A stretch of DNA of 64,000 nucleotides from Halichondria panicea. Its lineage: Eukaryota; Porifera; Demospongiae; Suberitida; Halichondriidae. The DNA lies in NCBI RefSeq assembly GCF_963675165.1, contig NC_087388.1, forward strand, positions 1,466,800 through 1,530,799. Reading direction: 5' to 3'. Below are positions 51,601 through 64,000 of the stretch, piece after piece. The notes under the pieces are model-generated. The model saw only the letters and a list, made by a program, of their open reading frames with translations, was not told the DNA's origin and did no database searches. The number at the start of each line of letters is the position of its first letter. Positions within the stretch are counted from its first letter, which is position 1. A program made the position numbers and the translations under genes.

Positions 51601-54600
51601 AGTGATGACGATGGAAACACACCTCTACATATTGCAGCCAGAGCAGGACATATTGAAACAGTGAGACACCTGATCAGTAAGCACAGTGCTGATATCGATT
51701 GCACTAATAATCAGAACAGCACATCATTGATGCTAGCTGTGAGAAATGGTCATGTCAATGTTTTCGATGCGTTAGTCAAAGAATTTAAGAACAATTGTCA
51801 TGTCCGAGGTTACAAAAGTGGAAATCTAGTTCACTATGCATGCCAAGGTGGCCATATAGAACTGATAGACAAGCTGGTGATGGAATATGGCCTCGAATCC
51901 ACAGTTAGTGATGACAATGGAAACACACCTCTACATATTGCAGCCATGTTTGGACATGTTGAAACAGTGAGACACCTGATCAGTAAGCACTGTGCTGATA
52001 TCGATTGCACTAATAATCAGAACAGCACATCATTGATGCTAGCTGTGAGAAATGGTCATGTCAATGTTTTCGATGCGTTAGTCAAAGAATTTAAGAACAA
52101 TTGTCATGTCCGAGGTTACAAAAGTGGAAATCTAGTTCACTATGCATGCAAAGGTGGCCATATAGAACTGATAGACAAGCTGGTGATGGAATATGGCCTC
52201 GAATCCACAGTTAATGATGACGATGGAAACACACCTCTACATATTGCAGCCATGTTTGGACATGTTGAAACAGTGAGACACCTGATCAGTAAGCACTGTG
52301 CTGATATCGATTGCACTAATAATCAGAACAGCACATCATTGATGCTAGCTGTGAGAAATGGTCATGTCAATGTTTTCGATGCGTTAGTCAAAGAATTTAA
52401 GAACAATTGTCATGTCCGAGGTTACAAAAGTGGAAATCTAGTTCACTATGCATGCAAAGGTGGCCATATAGAACTGATAGACAAGCTGGTGATGGAATAT
52501 GGCCTCGAATCCACAGTTAATGATGACGATGGAAACACACCTCTACATATTGCAGCCATGTTTGGACATGTTGAAACAGTGAGACACCTGATCAGTAAGC
52601 ACTGTGCTGATATCGATTGCACTAATAATCAGAACAGCACATCATTGATGCTAGCTGTGAGAAATGGTCATGTCAATGTTTTCGATGCGTTAGTCAAAGA
52701 ATTTAAGAACAATTGTCATGTCCGAGGTTACAAAAGTGGAAATCTAGTTCACTATGCATGCAAAGGTGGCCATATAGAACTGATAGACAAGCTGGTGATG
52801 GAATATGGCCTCGAATCCACAGTTAATGATGACGATGGAAACACACCTCTACATATTGCAGCCATGTTTGGACATGTTGAAACAGTGAGACACCTGATCA
52901 GTAAGCACAGTGCTGATATCGATTGCACTAATAATCAGAACAGCACATCATTGATGCTAGCTGTGATAAATGGTCATGTCAATGTTTTCGATGCGTTAGT
53001 TAAAGAATTTAAGAACAATTGTCATGTCCGAGGTTACAAAAGTCGAAATCTAGTTCACTATGCATGCGAAGGTGGCCATATAGAACTGATAGAAAAGCTG
53101 GTGATGGAATATGGCCTTGAATCCACAGTTAGTGATGACGATGGAAACACATCTCTACATATTGCAGCCGGAGCAGGACATGTTGAAACAGTGAGACACC
53201 TGATCAGTAAGCACAGTGCTGATATCGATTGCACTGATAATCAGAACCGCACATCATTGATGCTAGCTGTGATAAATGGTCATGTCAATGTTTTCGATGC
53301 GTTAGTCAAAGAATTTAAGAACAATTGTCATGTCCGAGGTTACAAAAGTCGAAATCTAGTTCACTATGCATGCAAAGGTGGCCATATACAACTGATAGAC
53401 AAGCTGGTGATGGAATATGGCCTCGAATCCACAGTTAGTGATGACGATGGAAACACACCTCTACATATTGCAGCCATGTTTGGACATGTTGAAACAGTGA
53501 GACACCTGATCAGTAAGCACAGTGCTGATATCGATTGCACTAATGATCAGAACAGCACATCATTGATGCTAGCTGTGAGAAATGGTGATGTCAATGTTTT
53601 CGATGCGTTAGTCAAAGAATTTAAGAACAATTGTCATGTCCGAGGTAACAAAAGTGGAAATCTAGTTCACTATGCATGCGAAGGTGGCCATATAGAACTG
53701 ATAGACAAGCTGGTGATGGAATATGGCCTCGAATCCACAGTTAGTGATGACGATGGAAACACACCTCTACATATTGCAGCCGGAGCAGGACATGTTGAAA
53801 CAGTGAGACACCTGATCAGTAAGCACAGTGCTGAAGAATTTAAGAACAATTGTCATGTCCGAGGTTACAAAAGTCGAAATCTAGTTCACTATGCATGCAA
53901 AGGTGGCCATATACAACTGATAGACAAGCTGGTGATGGAATATGGCCTCGAATCCACAGTTAGTGATGACGATGGAAACACACCTCTACATATTGCAGCC
54001 ATGTTTGGACATGTTGAAACAGTGAGACACCTGATCAGTAAGCATAGTGCTGATATCGATTGCACTAATGATCAGAACAGCACATCATTGATGCTAGCTG
54101 TGATAAATGGTCATGTCAATGTTTTCGATGCGTTAGTCAAAGAATTTAAGAACAACTGTCATGTCCGAGGTTACAAAAGTGGAAATCTAGTTCACTATGC
54201 ATGCGAAGGTGGCCATATAGAACTGATAGACAAGCTGGTGATGGAATATGGCCTCGAATCCACAGTTAGTGATGACGATGGAAACACACCTCTACATATT
54301 GCAGCCATGTTTGGACATGTTGAAACAGTGAGACACCTGATCAGTAAGTACAGTGCTGATATCGATTGCACTAATAATCAGAACAGTACTCCATTGTGTT
54401 TAGCTGCGGCATATGGTCATGAGATTGTGATACATGCTCTGATAGAGTTTAATTGCAGTCCACACGTCAGAGACTACAATGGTCAAACTCTGCTTCATTA
54501 TGCATGCCAAAATGGTCATATAAAACTATTAAATAAACTGGTAACTGAACATAAGGTGGATCCATCAATTAGAGACAATGATGGGAACACACCTCTGCAT

Positions 54601-57380
54601 CTTCTGTGTCGTACCCTGCATGCGGAAAAAGAGAAATTGAGAATAATCCTTTGCGAGCACCGGTACTGGACAGTGTTTCAAGTTAATAATAACGGTAACA
54701 CCCCTCTTCACACAGCAACTCGATATGGGCAAGCTGATTGTGCATACTTACTATCGCAGGAGTACAATGCTCCCCTATTTGTGCAAAATAAATATGGTTG
54801 GACGGCCCTTGATTTAGCTAAAGCTCTGGGAAATCAACATATTGGTAGTATTTTCTTAAGTCATAATTTTGAAATTCAGTCAACCTATGAGCAACTAGAT
54901 AAACTTGCTAAAAAGGAATTTGCTGGTGAAAAGAACCTCACCAGAATATTTGTTGTAGGTCATCCAGGTGCAGGGAAATCCACGCTTGTTGAGACTATTA
55001 AGAAAGAAGGTTTCTTCAGCTACTTCAGCACATCAACTGTAAAACTCCACACTGCAGGTATTATTCCAAGTACTTACGACAGTAATACTTATGGAAGAAT
55101 GATACTCTATGATTTTGCTGGTGATTCTGTATACTACTCCTCACATGCTGCAATTATGGAGTCAATCAATACATCGAAAGGAAGTAATATCTATCTGATA
55201 GTTTGTGATTTGAGTGAAGGTGAAGAAGCTGCTGTCACTAAATACAGCTACTGGCTTTCATTTCTATCATACAATATTAAGCAATTTTCAAACACGATTA
55301 TCTTACCAGTGGGAAGCCATGCTGATGATTTCATGAACAAAGCGTCAGTTCAACAAGTATTACGTGTATTAAACGATGTATCACAAAAGTTCTGCACCAG
55401 CTCCAATATTGATAAATTACACATAGAACAAAGTGTTGCTCTTGATTGCCGTAACCGAGGAGCTGCGGTCGATAGCATCAAGAAACTTGCTACGAAATTC
55501 TTCGATTTAGTATCCCCCGTCAGACTTTCCCCAGAGACAAGCACTCTCTTGGGATTGTTGAGAAAAGATTTTGAACACATTCCAGCTTGTAAAGTAAACC
55601 TTCTTATCTCTCACATAGAAGGTACTGGAATTCCGTTGCCACTAAATTCTTTATCACTATACTCTCTCATAAGAGAGTTACATGATTTGGGTCTGCTAAT
55701 GGTGATAGAGAGAGAAGGGGACTCCATTGAGAACCACATAATCATTCTCAAGATATCAGCATTCACATCAGATGTACACAATAAACTGTTTTCAACGTCT
55801 GCTAAAGCTGACCTCACCAAGCACATTGATCAACTCAAGTTTAGCGTAGGTATTATTTCAGAATCACTACTGGAGAGAGTACTGCCAGAGTACATCACAA
55901 AAGAAAGTCTACTGCAGTTGCAGTACTGTCACGAAATTGAGAATTTGTATGTGGAAGAGGACCACACTCATTCTCAACTCACTTCAGAACCTGTACCAAC
56001 AGATAGTGCCACTAAAGAGAAATCTCATTTATTTTTCCCTGCTCTGTGTGATCTCAAGCTTGAGGACATTCAATGGCCTAAATCCGAAGGTGATAAGATT
56101 ACTTTGGGATGGAATGCTAAATGTGATGGTGACAGATTCGACTTCTTTCCAACACGATTTCTTCATGTGCTTATCGTTCACCTCTCTCACAACTTTGCAC
56201 TAAAACAAATCCTGCCCACAAAACACAGACTCTCCTCTACAGCTTCCAATTCTTTGATTGCTGAGGTACATGCTGCCAATCCTAGCTGTCATGTCTGGTC
56301 GACTGGTCTGCATTGGCTTATGAAGAATGGAGTGGAAGTGTTTGTCGATATGCCTAAAGAAGCTGATAGTAAAGAACTGGTTGTACTAGCAAGGAGTGAC
56401 GTCCGAAATCAAGCCAAGTGTTCTGAAACTCTGCATCAAGTTATTCAAAAGGTAGTGGAAGCAAAAATGGAGTTCTGTGCTAGTATAGTGCCTACTGTTT
56501 ACCTTCTTGATCCGAGCAACCTCAAAGATGAACCTTTTACGAATGCTTTGAGTTCATCTAAATATGCTCTTAGTGATATCGAAGAAGCACTAGCAGAAGG
56601 CACTGAGAAAGTTGCCGATAAAGACAGGCAATGCTTCTCCACTCCGATCAAAGAATGGATTAGCCCAACAAGATGGGCCATATCTTACTGGAGTAAGTTT
56701 CACACACACATATACACGCGTAATTAATTACTTTGTTTGTTATTGTACTACAGATCTGTTTTTTCCGATGAATACCTTCTTGGTTCATTCTGCTTTGCAA
56801 GAAGTAAATAGTGCTCAATGGAAACTGCTAGGAATGAGTCTTCCGATCCCCTGGAACAAATTAGATGACATTGAGAATAATGACTCATCATACCCTGGTG
56901 ACATTGCTAAGAAAGAAGAAGTAATTCAACTATGGATGTCTCAAGAACCCACCTGGATAGTGTTGGTAGATGCTCTCAGTCAATCTGCATATGAATGGTC
57001 ACAGAATTCAAGTCAAATCTCACAAAAGCATAGTAAGTACCTCACAATCATTAGCTATATTAATTGCTTATTCATGCGTGCATTATATAATAATTATAGA
57101 TGTGCCTCTACAAAAGAAAATTCTCGAAAAAGATTCATCTCTCCGTCCTAACGAGGACTTTCTCCAATCATTTGCTGACGTCATTGGCTCTCGTTGGCAG
57201 TGTCTTGCTTTTCCCCTCTCCCTCACTTCTGAAGACATTGTGAGCATCAAGAGAGAGACAAGAGGAGCAGAGCCGACTAGACAAGCACTCATCGTGCTGC
57301 AGAAGTGGGCAGCCAGGGAGACGGCAACTTATGGTCAGTTGAGAGAGAGGCTCCGTACACTCTCAGTGTTTCATATCTGA
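48667..57380 (+). CDS. Gene 3: intact ankyrin array-Roc-COR-death-death protein, 2861 aa
   Basis: The best complete copy. Start MAGESQS. Exons 48667-56692, 56754-57032, 57100-57380; both introns (61 and 67 nt) are GT..AG and in phase. Order: three ankyrins, a helical linker (about residues 110-160, SCSQVDSHHVKIFEDVLFEY), ankyrins, 16 higher-order units, diverged ankyrins, Roc, COR, then death domain 1 (residues about 2676-2768, WKLLGMSLPIPWNKLDDIEN) and death domain 2 (about 2769-2861, SRWQCLAFPLSL, LQKWAARETATYGQL). Roc: P-loop GHPGAGKST from residue 2098, DFAG from 2149, GSHAD from 2216. Probably a cytosolic GTP-switched scaffold recruiting death-domain partners (inference from architecture). 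Intron 1 is 60/61 identical to that of gene 1 although the ankyrin units differ. Confidence 0.93.
49630..54410 (+). repeat. Higher-order ankyrin-coding tandem repeat of gene 3 (16 units, 306 bp)
   Basis: Each 102-codon unit has three ankyrins (NLVHYACEGGHIELIDKLV, NTPLHIAAMFGHVETVRHLI, TSLMLAVINGHVNVFDALV). A two-unit 612-bp block starting at 50161 recurs essentially unchanged from 50773, and its first part again from 51385. Units at 51985, 52291 and 52597 share KHCADID with 306-bp spacing. One unit lacks 87 bp at about 53834. Stretches of near-identity mean very recent expansion. Confidence 0.92.
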
Positions 57381-57609
57381 GAACTTTAGTATCATGCATC
57401 ACACCACATCGCTACTTTAACGCATCTACTGTAGATACATTTTTTGTGTCATTGAACTTTCAGAACTCATGCTTAGCCATTAAATTTAAGCAACAATACG
57501 TTCTAGTCTACTGCAATTTAATTTCTGTACTGCCTGCAATACTCTATAATAATATACAACCTTCAAAAAATCGCATAATTTTGTTAGCCCTTTACTAGTT
57601 TCTTAATGT

Positions 57610-58300
57610 TGTCAATTCTCTTATTAGTCAAATGCTTCCCCCAAGTGATTTTTGTCTATAGCTTTTTTGTTGTACAAAAGTTCTGTTACAGCAGCTCCAA
57701 GATTGATGATTTACAAATCGTTGCTCTTAATTGATGTTATAGCGCGAGGAACTGTATAGTTAGAATTACCATCCCCCATCAGACTTTCCCCGGAGACAAA
57801 CTCTCTCCTGGAAAAAAACTTTGAACATGTTCCAGCTTGCAAAGTTAAGCCACATCCGTTCTCTCACATAGAAACTGGAATTCTGTTGCCTATAAATTCT
57901 TCGTCACTATATATATAGTTATATACACTCTATTAAGAAAATTACGGTCTGCTAATGGTGATAGAGAGAGCTAGAAGGGGACTATTGATATATAATGATT
58001 ATCAAGATCTCAACGTTCACATAGGCTGTACAATAAACTGTTCAGATTCTGCTATAGAGCGGACCTCACCATGCTAGCAGGCACATCGATTAACTCAAAC
58101 TCATAATCAGTGCAGGCATTATTCTAGAATCATATATTGCTATAGAGAGTACTAATAGAGTACGTACATCACAAAATACTTAAGGTGCAGTACTGCCATG
58201 AAATTGAAAATGTTCAAGTGGGAAGAGGATCGCTCAATTCATTTTTTGACCAGTACCAAAACAAAGGGTTCTACTAAAGTAAAATCTCTAATTGCATGTG
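57610..58300 (+). pseudogene. Relic D: decayed Roc-COR fragment
   Basis: Follows gene 3 as the other relics follow their genes. Recognisable: CAGCTCCAAGATTGATGATT, GACTTTCCCCGGAGACAA, CTCTCACATAGAAACTGGAA, CTGCTAATGGTGATAGAGAG and CAGTACTGCCATGAAATTGA. It ends near a TAGCCTCGAT repeat at about 58303. Exon 2/3 remnants, the shared MITE and a ZNFX1 tail are absent; DUS2 follows instead. Confidence 0.72.
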
Positions 58301-58471
58301 TACTATAGCCTCGATCTCAATGCAGGCCGCACTTCCTCGAAGAGTGGGAGACCAGTGAAGGAGGCCGGCTAGTGTGCTACTGTACTCTGGAATGAACTTC
58401 TTGTCATTGACACATAAATAGTGGTTGAAAAAAGACAACTGTACAAACACAACAGGAAATATTTGCTATGG

Positions 58472-60980
<2,509 letters not shown>

Positions 60981-62722
60981 ACAAACTCGCTGCTTGCAGC
61001 CATAGTGAATAGAGTACAAGGGGGTATTATGAGACCTCTAAATGTTTCTGACCCCCTGTCAGTCTTGCAGCAATTCCTTTCAGTATAGAACAGAATTTAT
61101 CTATAAATCTTGAGGGAGCTAAATAGCCTGTTCACTAACTACTATGGTCAATAGGCTTGCATGCAAGTAAAAAAAATTAGTGACAGTGCTTTGTTCGCTT
61201 TGTTCGCAGCTAATGCTAGCATTTAGTGTTCAAAGTGATTCGGGTATTAGTATTATGAGACACCATTGCAATTAATTAATTTTAACGCTAATTGGCTGTT
61301 ATAACATAATGTAAAATATAGTGATTATTCTGCCTATAAAAACAGTTACTCCTGTTTTAACAGATACCTAGTGAATTTTACTACAAAACATTTGGCACCC
61401 ACTTAAATTTGGTCACTTAAAATGTTTTTTCCAATTAAATTCTGTACTTAAAACAAACTATTGTGGTATCTTTGTCAACACAAGCATACAACTCCAAATT
61501 TCTGTTGGAAAGAATACTAGAGTGGTAGTGCTATTAAATGCAGACAGAATAGCTGAAGCACTCCTGTTTTAAACAGCTGTCTCATATTGGTTCCGTCTCA
61601 TAATACCTTCTTCTACTCTACAGGGTGTCGTTTGTGTAAAAATTAAAGTTTTTGAAAAATCAGTCGATGTTACGTTTAGGTCACTCCAGGAAGGTTCTCT
61701 TAGCAAACGGGCAGGTGAATTTTTTCTTGATTGATAACTCATTGTGTTTCACCTTTGTATGAATACGATTACTGTATGAATAGCATTTACGCACTATGCT
61801 GTGTCACATAGATCATTGTATGCATGCGTGGTGGAAATAGAATCAAGGACATTATGATGTGGGCAGTGAATCATAAATAGGGGTTGGTAGATTATGCTCG
61901 AGCTATTACGCTATTCTTTTATGCTCAAGTTAACAGCCTATTATTCTTTTAAAATTTCCTATTATTATTTTTGAATCACCTATTGAATTGTGCTTTGGAG
62001 GAATAATGTGGGAATCCACATTATTTCTCCAAAGCACAACATAGACCCCATGTCATCGCACAAGTAACATCAAACTATAGATAATGGCCACATGACTCTA
62101 CATTAACACTATAAATACAAAAGGCCAAGGAGATATGATTAACCATCAGTAAATCCATCATGGCCACCAGGCCTACTACTATGATTCGTACTGACCTGTA
62201 CTTCCAAAACCTGCCGATTATTATCGTAATTGTTAAAATGGTGCCTATAATGCGTGGTAGAAATAGAAATAGAGTAGATTCACATAATTATTCAAAATAA
62301 CAAAAAAATAACATAAAAAAAATAACAAAAAAACCAACGTACTATAGCTACTATACTCGTGGCCGCCCACGTGCGCCTCGGGTAATAATCATATACATCC
62401 ATGTACAGCTACTGTATTTACAACAGTAGTACAATCCTTTGATATCTGACCACAATGAGCAATAAATTATTTGGCGAGCATAATCACGATTTTAAAATTA
62501 ACAATCATGCTAGCTGGGCATTATTGCTGTATGGCATTTATTGATGCATTACCAGGACTCTTTGGGCGGATTATACTAGCTCGCGATTCTCACCACTTTT
62601 TTAGACTATATACCTGCTAATACAGTACTATAATAATATACTTAAAGGCTATAATAGTAACAATAGCACTATAGGCTTAAAATTTATATCTATATACTTT
62701 ATTGTGTATAGTCACACAGAGA
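60981..62722. other. Intergenic between DUS2 and gene 4
   Basis: No open frame of note. Contains a 24-bp-arm hairpin (61988-62039), an A-rich AACATAAAAAA stretch (about 62295-62335), and a fragment related to the CGGGTATAGTA repeat at 62343-62390. The last bases before gene 4 include TAGTCACACAG (62710-62719), a possible splice acceptor just before the start codon, as in gene 3. Confidence 0.5.
61988..62039. repeat. Short perfect-type hairpin
   Basis: Arms TTGTGCTTTGGAGGAATAAT (continuing GTGG) and its reverse complement pair at 23 of 24 positions around a 4-nt loop GAAT. The loop is too tight for a typical microRNA precursor. It is more likely a palindromic transposon remnant. Confidence 0.6.
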
Positions 62723-64000
62723 ATGGCTGATGACAGCCAGTCATGTGATACTCCCCTGCACACTGCTGCAAGCTGTGGGGACTCAGATGAGGTCAGAGAG
62801 TTGTTGAAAACAAAGCAATATGAAATAGACGTCAGAAACTCACACAACCAAACATCTCTTCATCTTGCATGTGCTAACGGTCATCTCGATACGGTTTGGA
62901 CACTAGCCAATGACTTTGGTGCTGACATAGGAGCTATTGATAATGGCGGTAATACACCATTGCTTTTTGCTGCTAAGAATAAACATGTGCAAATAATTAT
63001 CATGTTGGTTCTATTATCAATGTGTGGCAGACAACTCTGCAATGGAATAAGACTGCCATGCTCCTTCAGTCGTAGTCGGATTGATTCTCATCATGTTAAA
63101 ATCTTTGAGGATGTTCTTTTTGAGTATTACAATGATTCTGAGAAAAATATGGTAATGATATCGAGATTTTTTCTCGATTATATCGAATTTAAAGACTATA
63201 AGGATGAAGGCTTTGTTACATTGCTTGTAGCTGCATCACTTGGTCTCAAAGACTTGATTGATCGGTTAGTTAAAGCGAAAAAAGCAGAACTTAAAAAGAA
63301 AGGTTTCCACGGCTTGTCTATTCTCCACTGTGCCTGTTTTGGAGGACATATTCTGCTCTTGGAAACTCTTATTTCAAAATATGGTATTGACCCTTTGTTA
63401 AAAGATAAAATGGGGTGCTCTGGTTTGTATTATGCTGCAACAGGGGGGATTCCCTATTCAAATTACGATGGCCATATAGAAGTGATAGACAAACTAGTGT
63501 TAACGTATGGTCTCAATCCTGCAGATGAAAAAAGCACACCTTTACATAGGGCAGCAATTATGGGATATATTGAAACAGTGAGACACCTAATTGTTCGTTA
63601 CAAGGTGAAAGTTGATTGTACGGACAATAGCAACAACACTCCATCGATGTTGGCTGTGCTAAACGGCCATATGACTGTTTTGGATGTGCTAGTCAAAGAA
63701 TTCAGCAGCAATTGTCATATCCGAGGTTTCAATGGTTTTACGCTCCTTCACTATGCATGCGAACAAGGCCACATAGAATTGATAGACAAACTGGTGATGG
63801 AATATGGCCTCAATCTCGCAGATAGAGATGATAGTGGAAACACACCTCTGCATGTTGCAGCCATGAGAGGACATGTTAAAACAATGAGACATTTTATCAG
63901 TGGGCACAGTGCTGATATTGAATGCACTAATAATCAGAACAATACACCATTGATACTAGCTGCACTGAATGGTCATACAGATGTTTTGGATGCGTTAATC
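62723..64000 (+). CDS. Gene 4: ankyrin-receptor family member, 3' partial
   Basis: ATG at 62723 begins MADDSQSCDTPLHTAASCGD, colinear with genes 2 and 3. 426 codons are open to the window edge. N-terminal ankyrins (TSLHLACANGHLDTVWTLAN) are followed by the linker (SFSRSRIDSHHVKIFEDVLF), which is slightly shorter than in paralogues because AVE is missing in the DSEK region. More ankyrins follow, including one with a shortened loop (LNPADEKSTPLHRAAIMGYI). The first higher-order units start near 63640. Whether Roc, COR and death domains follow cannot be seen, but they are expected from the paralogues. Confidence 0.9.
   Translation, partial: MADDSQSCDTPLHTAASCGDSDEVRELLKTKQYEIDVRNSHNQTSLHLACANGHLDTVWTLANDFGADIGAIDNGGNTPLLFAAKNKHVQIIIMLVLLSMCGRQLCNGIRLPCSFSRSRIDSHHVKIFEDVLFEYYNDSEKNMVMISRFFLDYIEFKDYKDEGFVTLLVAASLGLKDLIDRLVKAKKAELKKKGFHGLSILHCACFGGHILLLETLISKYGIDPLLKDKMGCSGLYYAATGGIPYSNYDGHIEVIDKLVLTYGLNPADEKSTPLHRAAIMGYIETVRHLIVRYKVKVDCTDNSNNTPSMLAVLNGHMTVLDVLVKEFSSNCHIRGFNGFTLLHYACEQGHIELIDKLVMEYGLNLADRDDSGNTPLHVAAMRGHVKTMRHFISGHSADIECTNNQNNTPLILAALNGHTDVLDALI

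Overview
The window is animal nuclear DNA, AT-rich and full of short non-autonomous transposons, with spliceosomal introns of about 60 nt. Giant ankyrin-repeat/Roc-COR/death-domain genes, a ZNFX1-type helicase relic, a DUS2 gene and this repeat style together suggest a demosponge such as Amphimedon queenslandica. That species call is inference, not a database result.

The backbone is a head-to-tail, plus-strand family of four very large genes. Gene 1 (1-7373) is cut by the left edge, gene 2 is at 28974-38371, gene 3 at 48667-57380, and gene 4 (62723-64000) is cut by the right edge. Each complete copy encodes an N-terminal ankyrin block, a short non-ankyrin helical linker, a long array of ankyrin repeats in 306/309-bp higher-order units, a Roc GTPase with a COR-like region, and two death domains on the two small last exons. 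The layout resembles DAPK1 without the kinase. I infer an intracellular sensor/switch/adaptor protein, plausibly an innate-immunity or cell-death receptor. Genes 1 and 3 read cleanly. Gene 2 has two offsetting frameshifts 1.3 kb apart in its ankyrin region.

After each copy lies a decayed 3' end of the same family: relic A 7610-9965, relic B 14845-17715, relic C 38630-40705, relic D 57610-58300. Relics A, B and C carry the same small transposon at the same place in the same intron. Each is followed by an antisense 3' end of a ZNFX1-like gene, so relic plus ZNFX1 tail was copied as a segmental-duplication unit. The longest ZNFX1 relic (10869-14005, minus) keeps helicase motifs and NFX1-type zinc fingers but is frameshifted, internally rearranged and split by a LINE with a clean 6-bp target duplication. 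A truncated death-domain fragment (14008-14546) abuts it.

The intergenic stretches 18.6-28.6 kb and 42-48.6 kb hold nested hAT-like, pogo/Tc1-like and TACCGTA-ended MITEs, foldback repeats, a minisatellite, a Ty3/Gypsy pol fragment (minus), and several diverged copies of one 5' block that may be an upstream promoter or noncoding exon of the receptor family.

The only ordinary single-copy gene is an intact 14-exon, minus-strand DUS2 tRNA-dihydrouridine synthase (58472-60787) of 454 residues. It lies between genes 3 and 4 and points away from gene 4.
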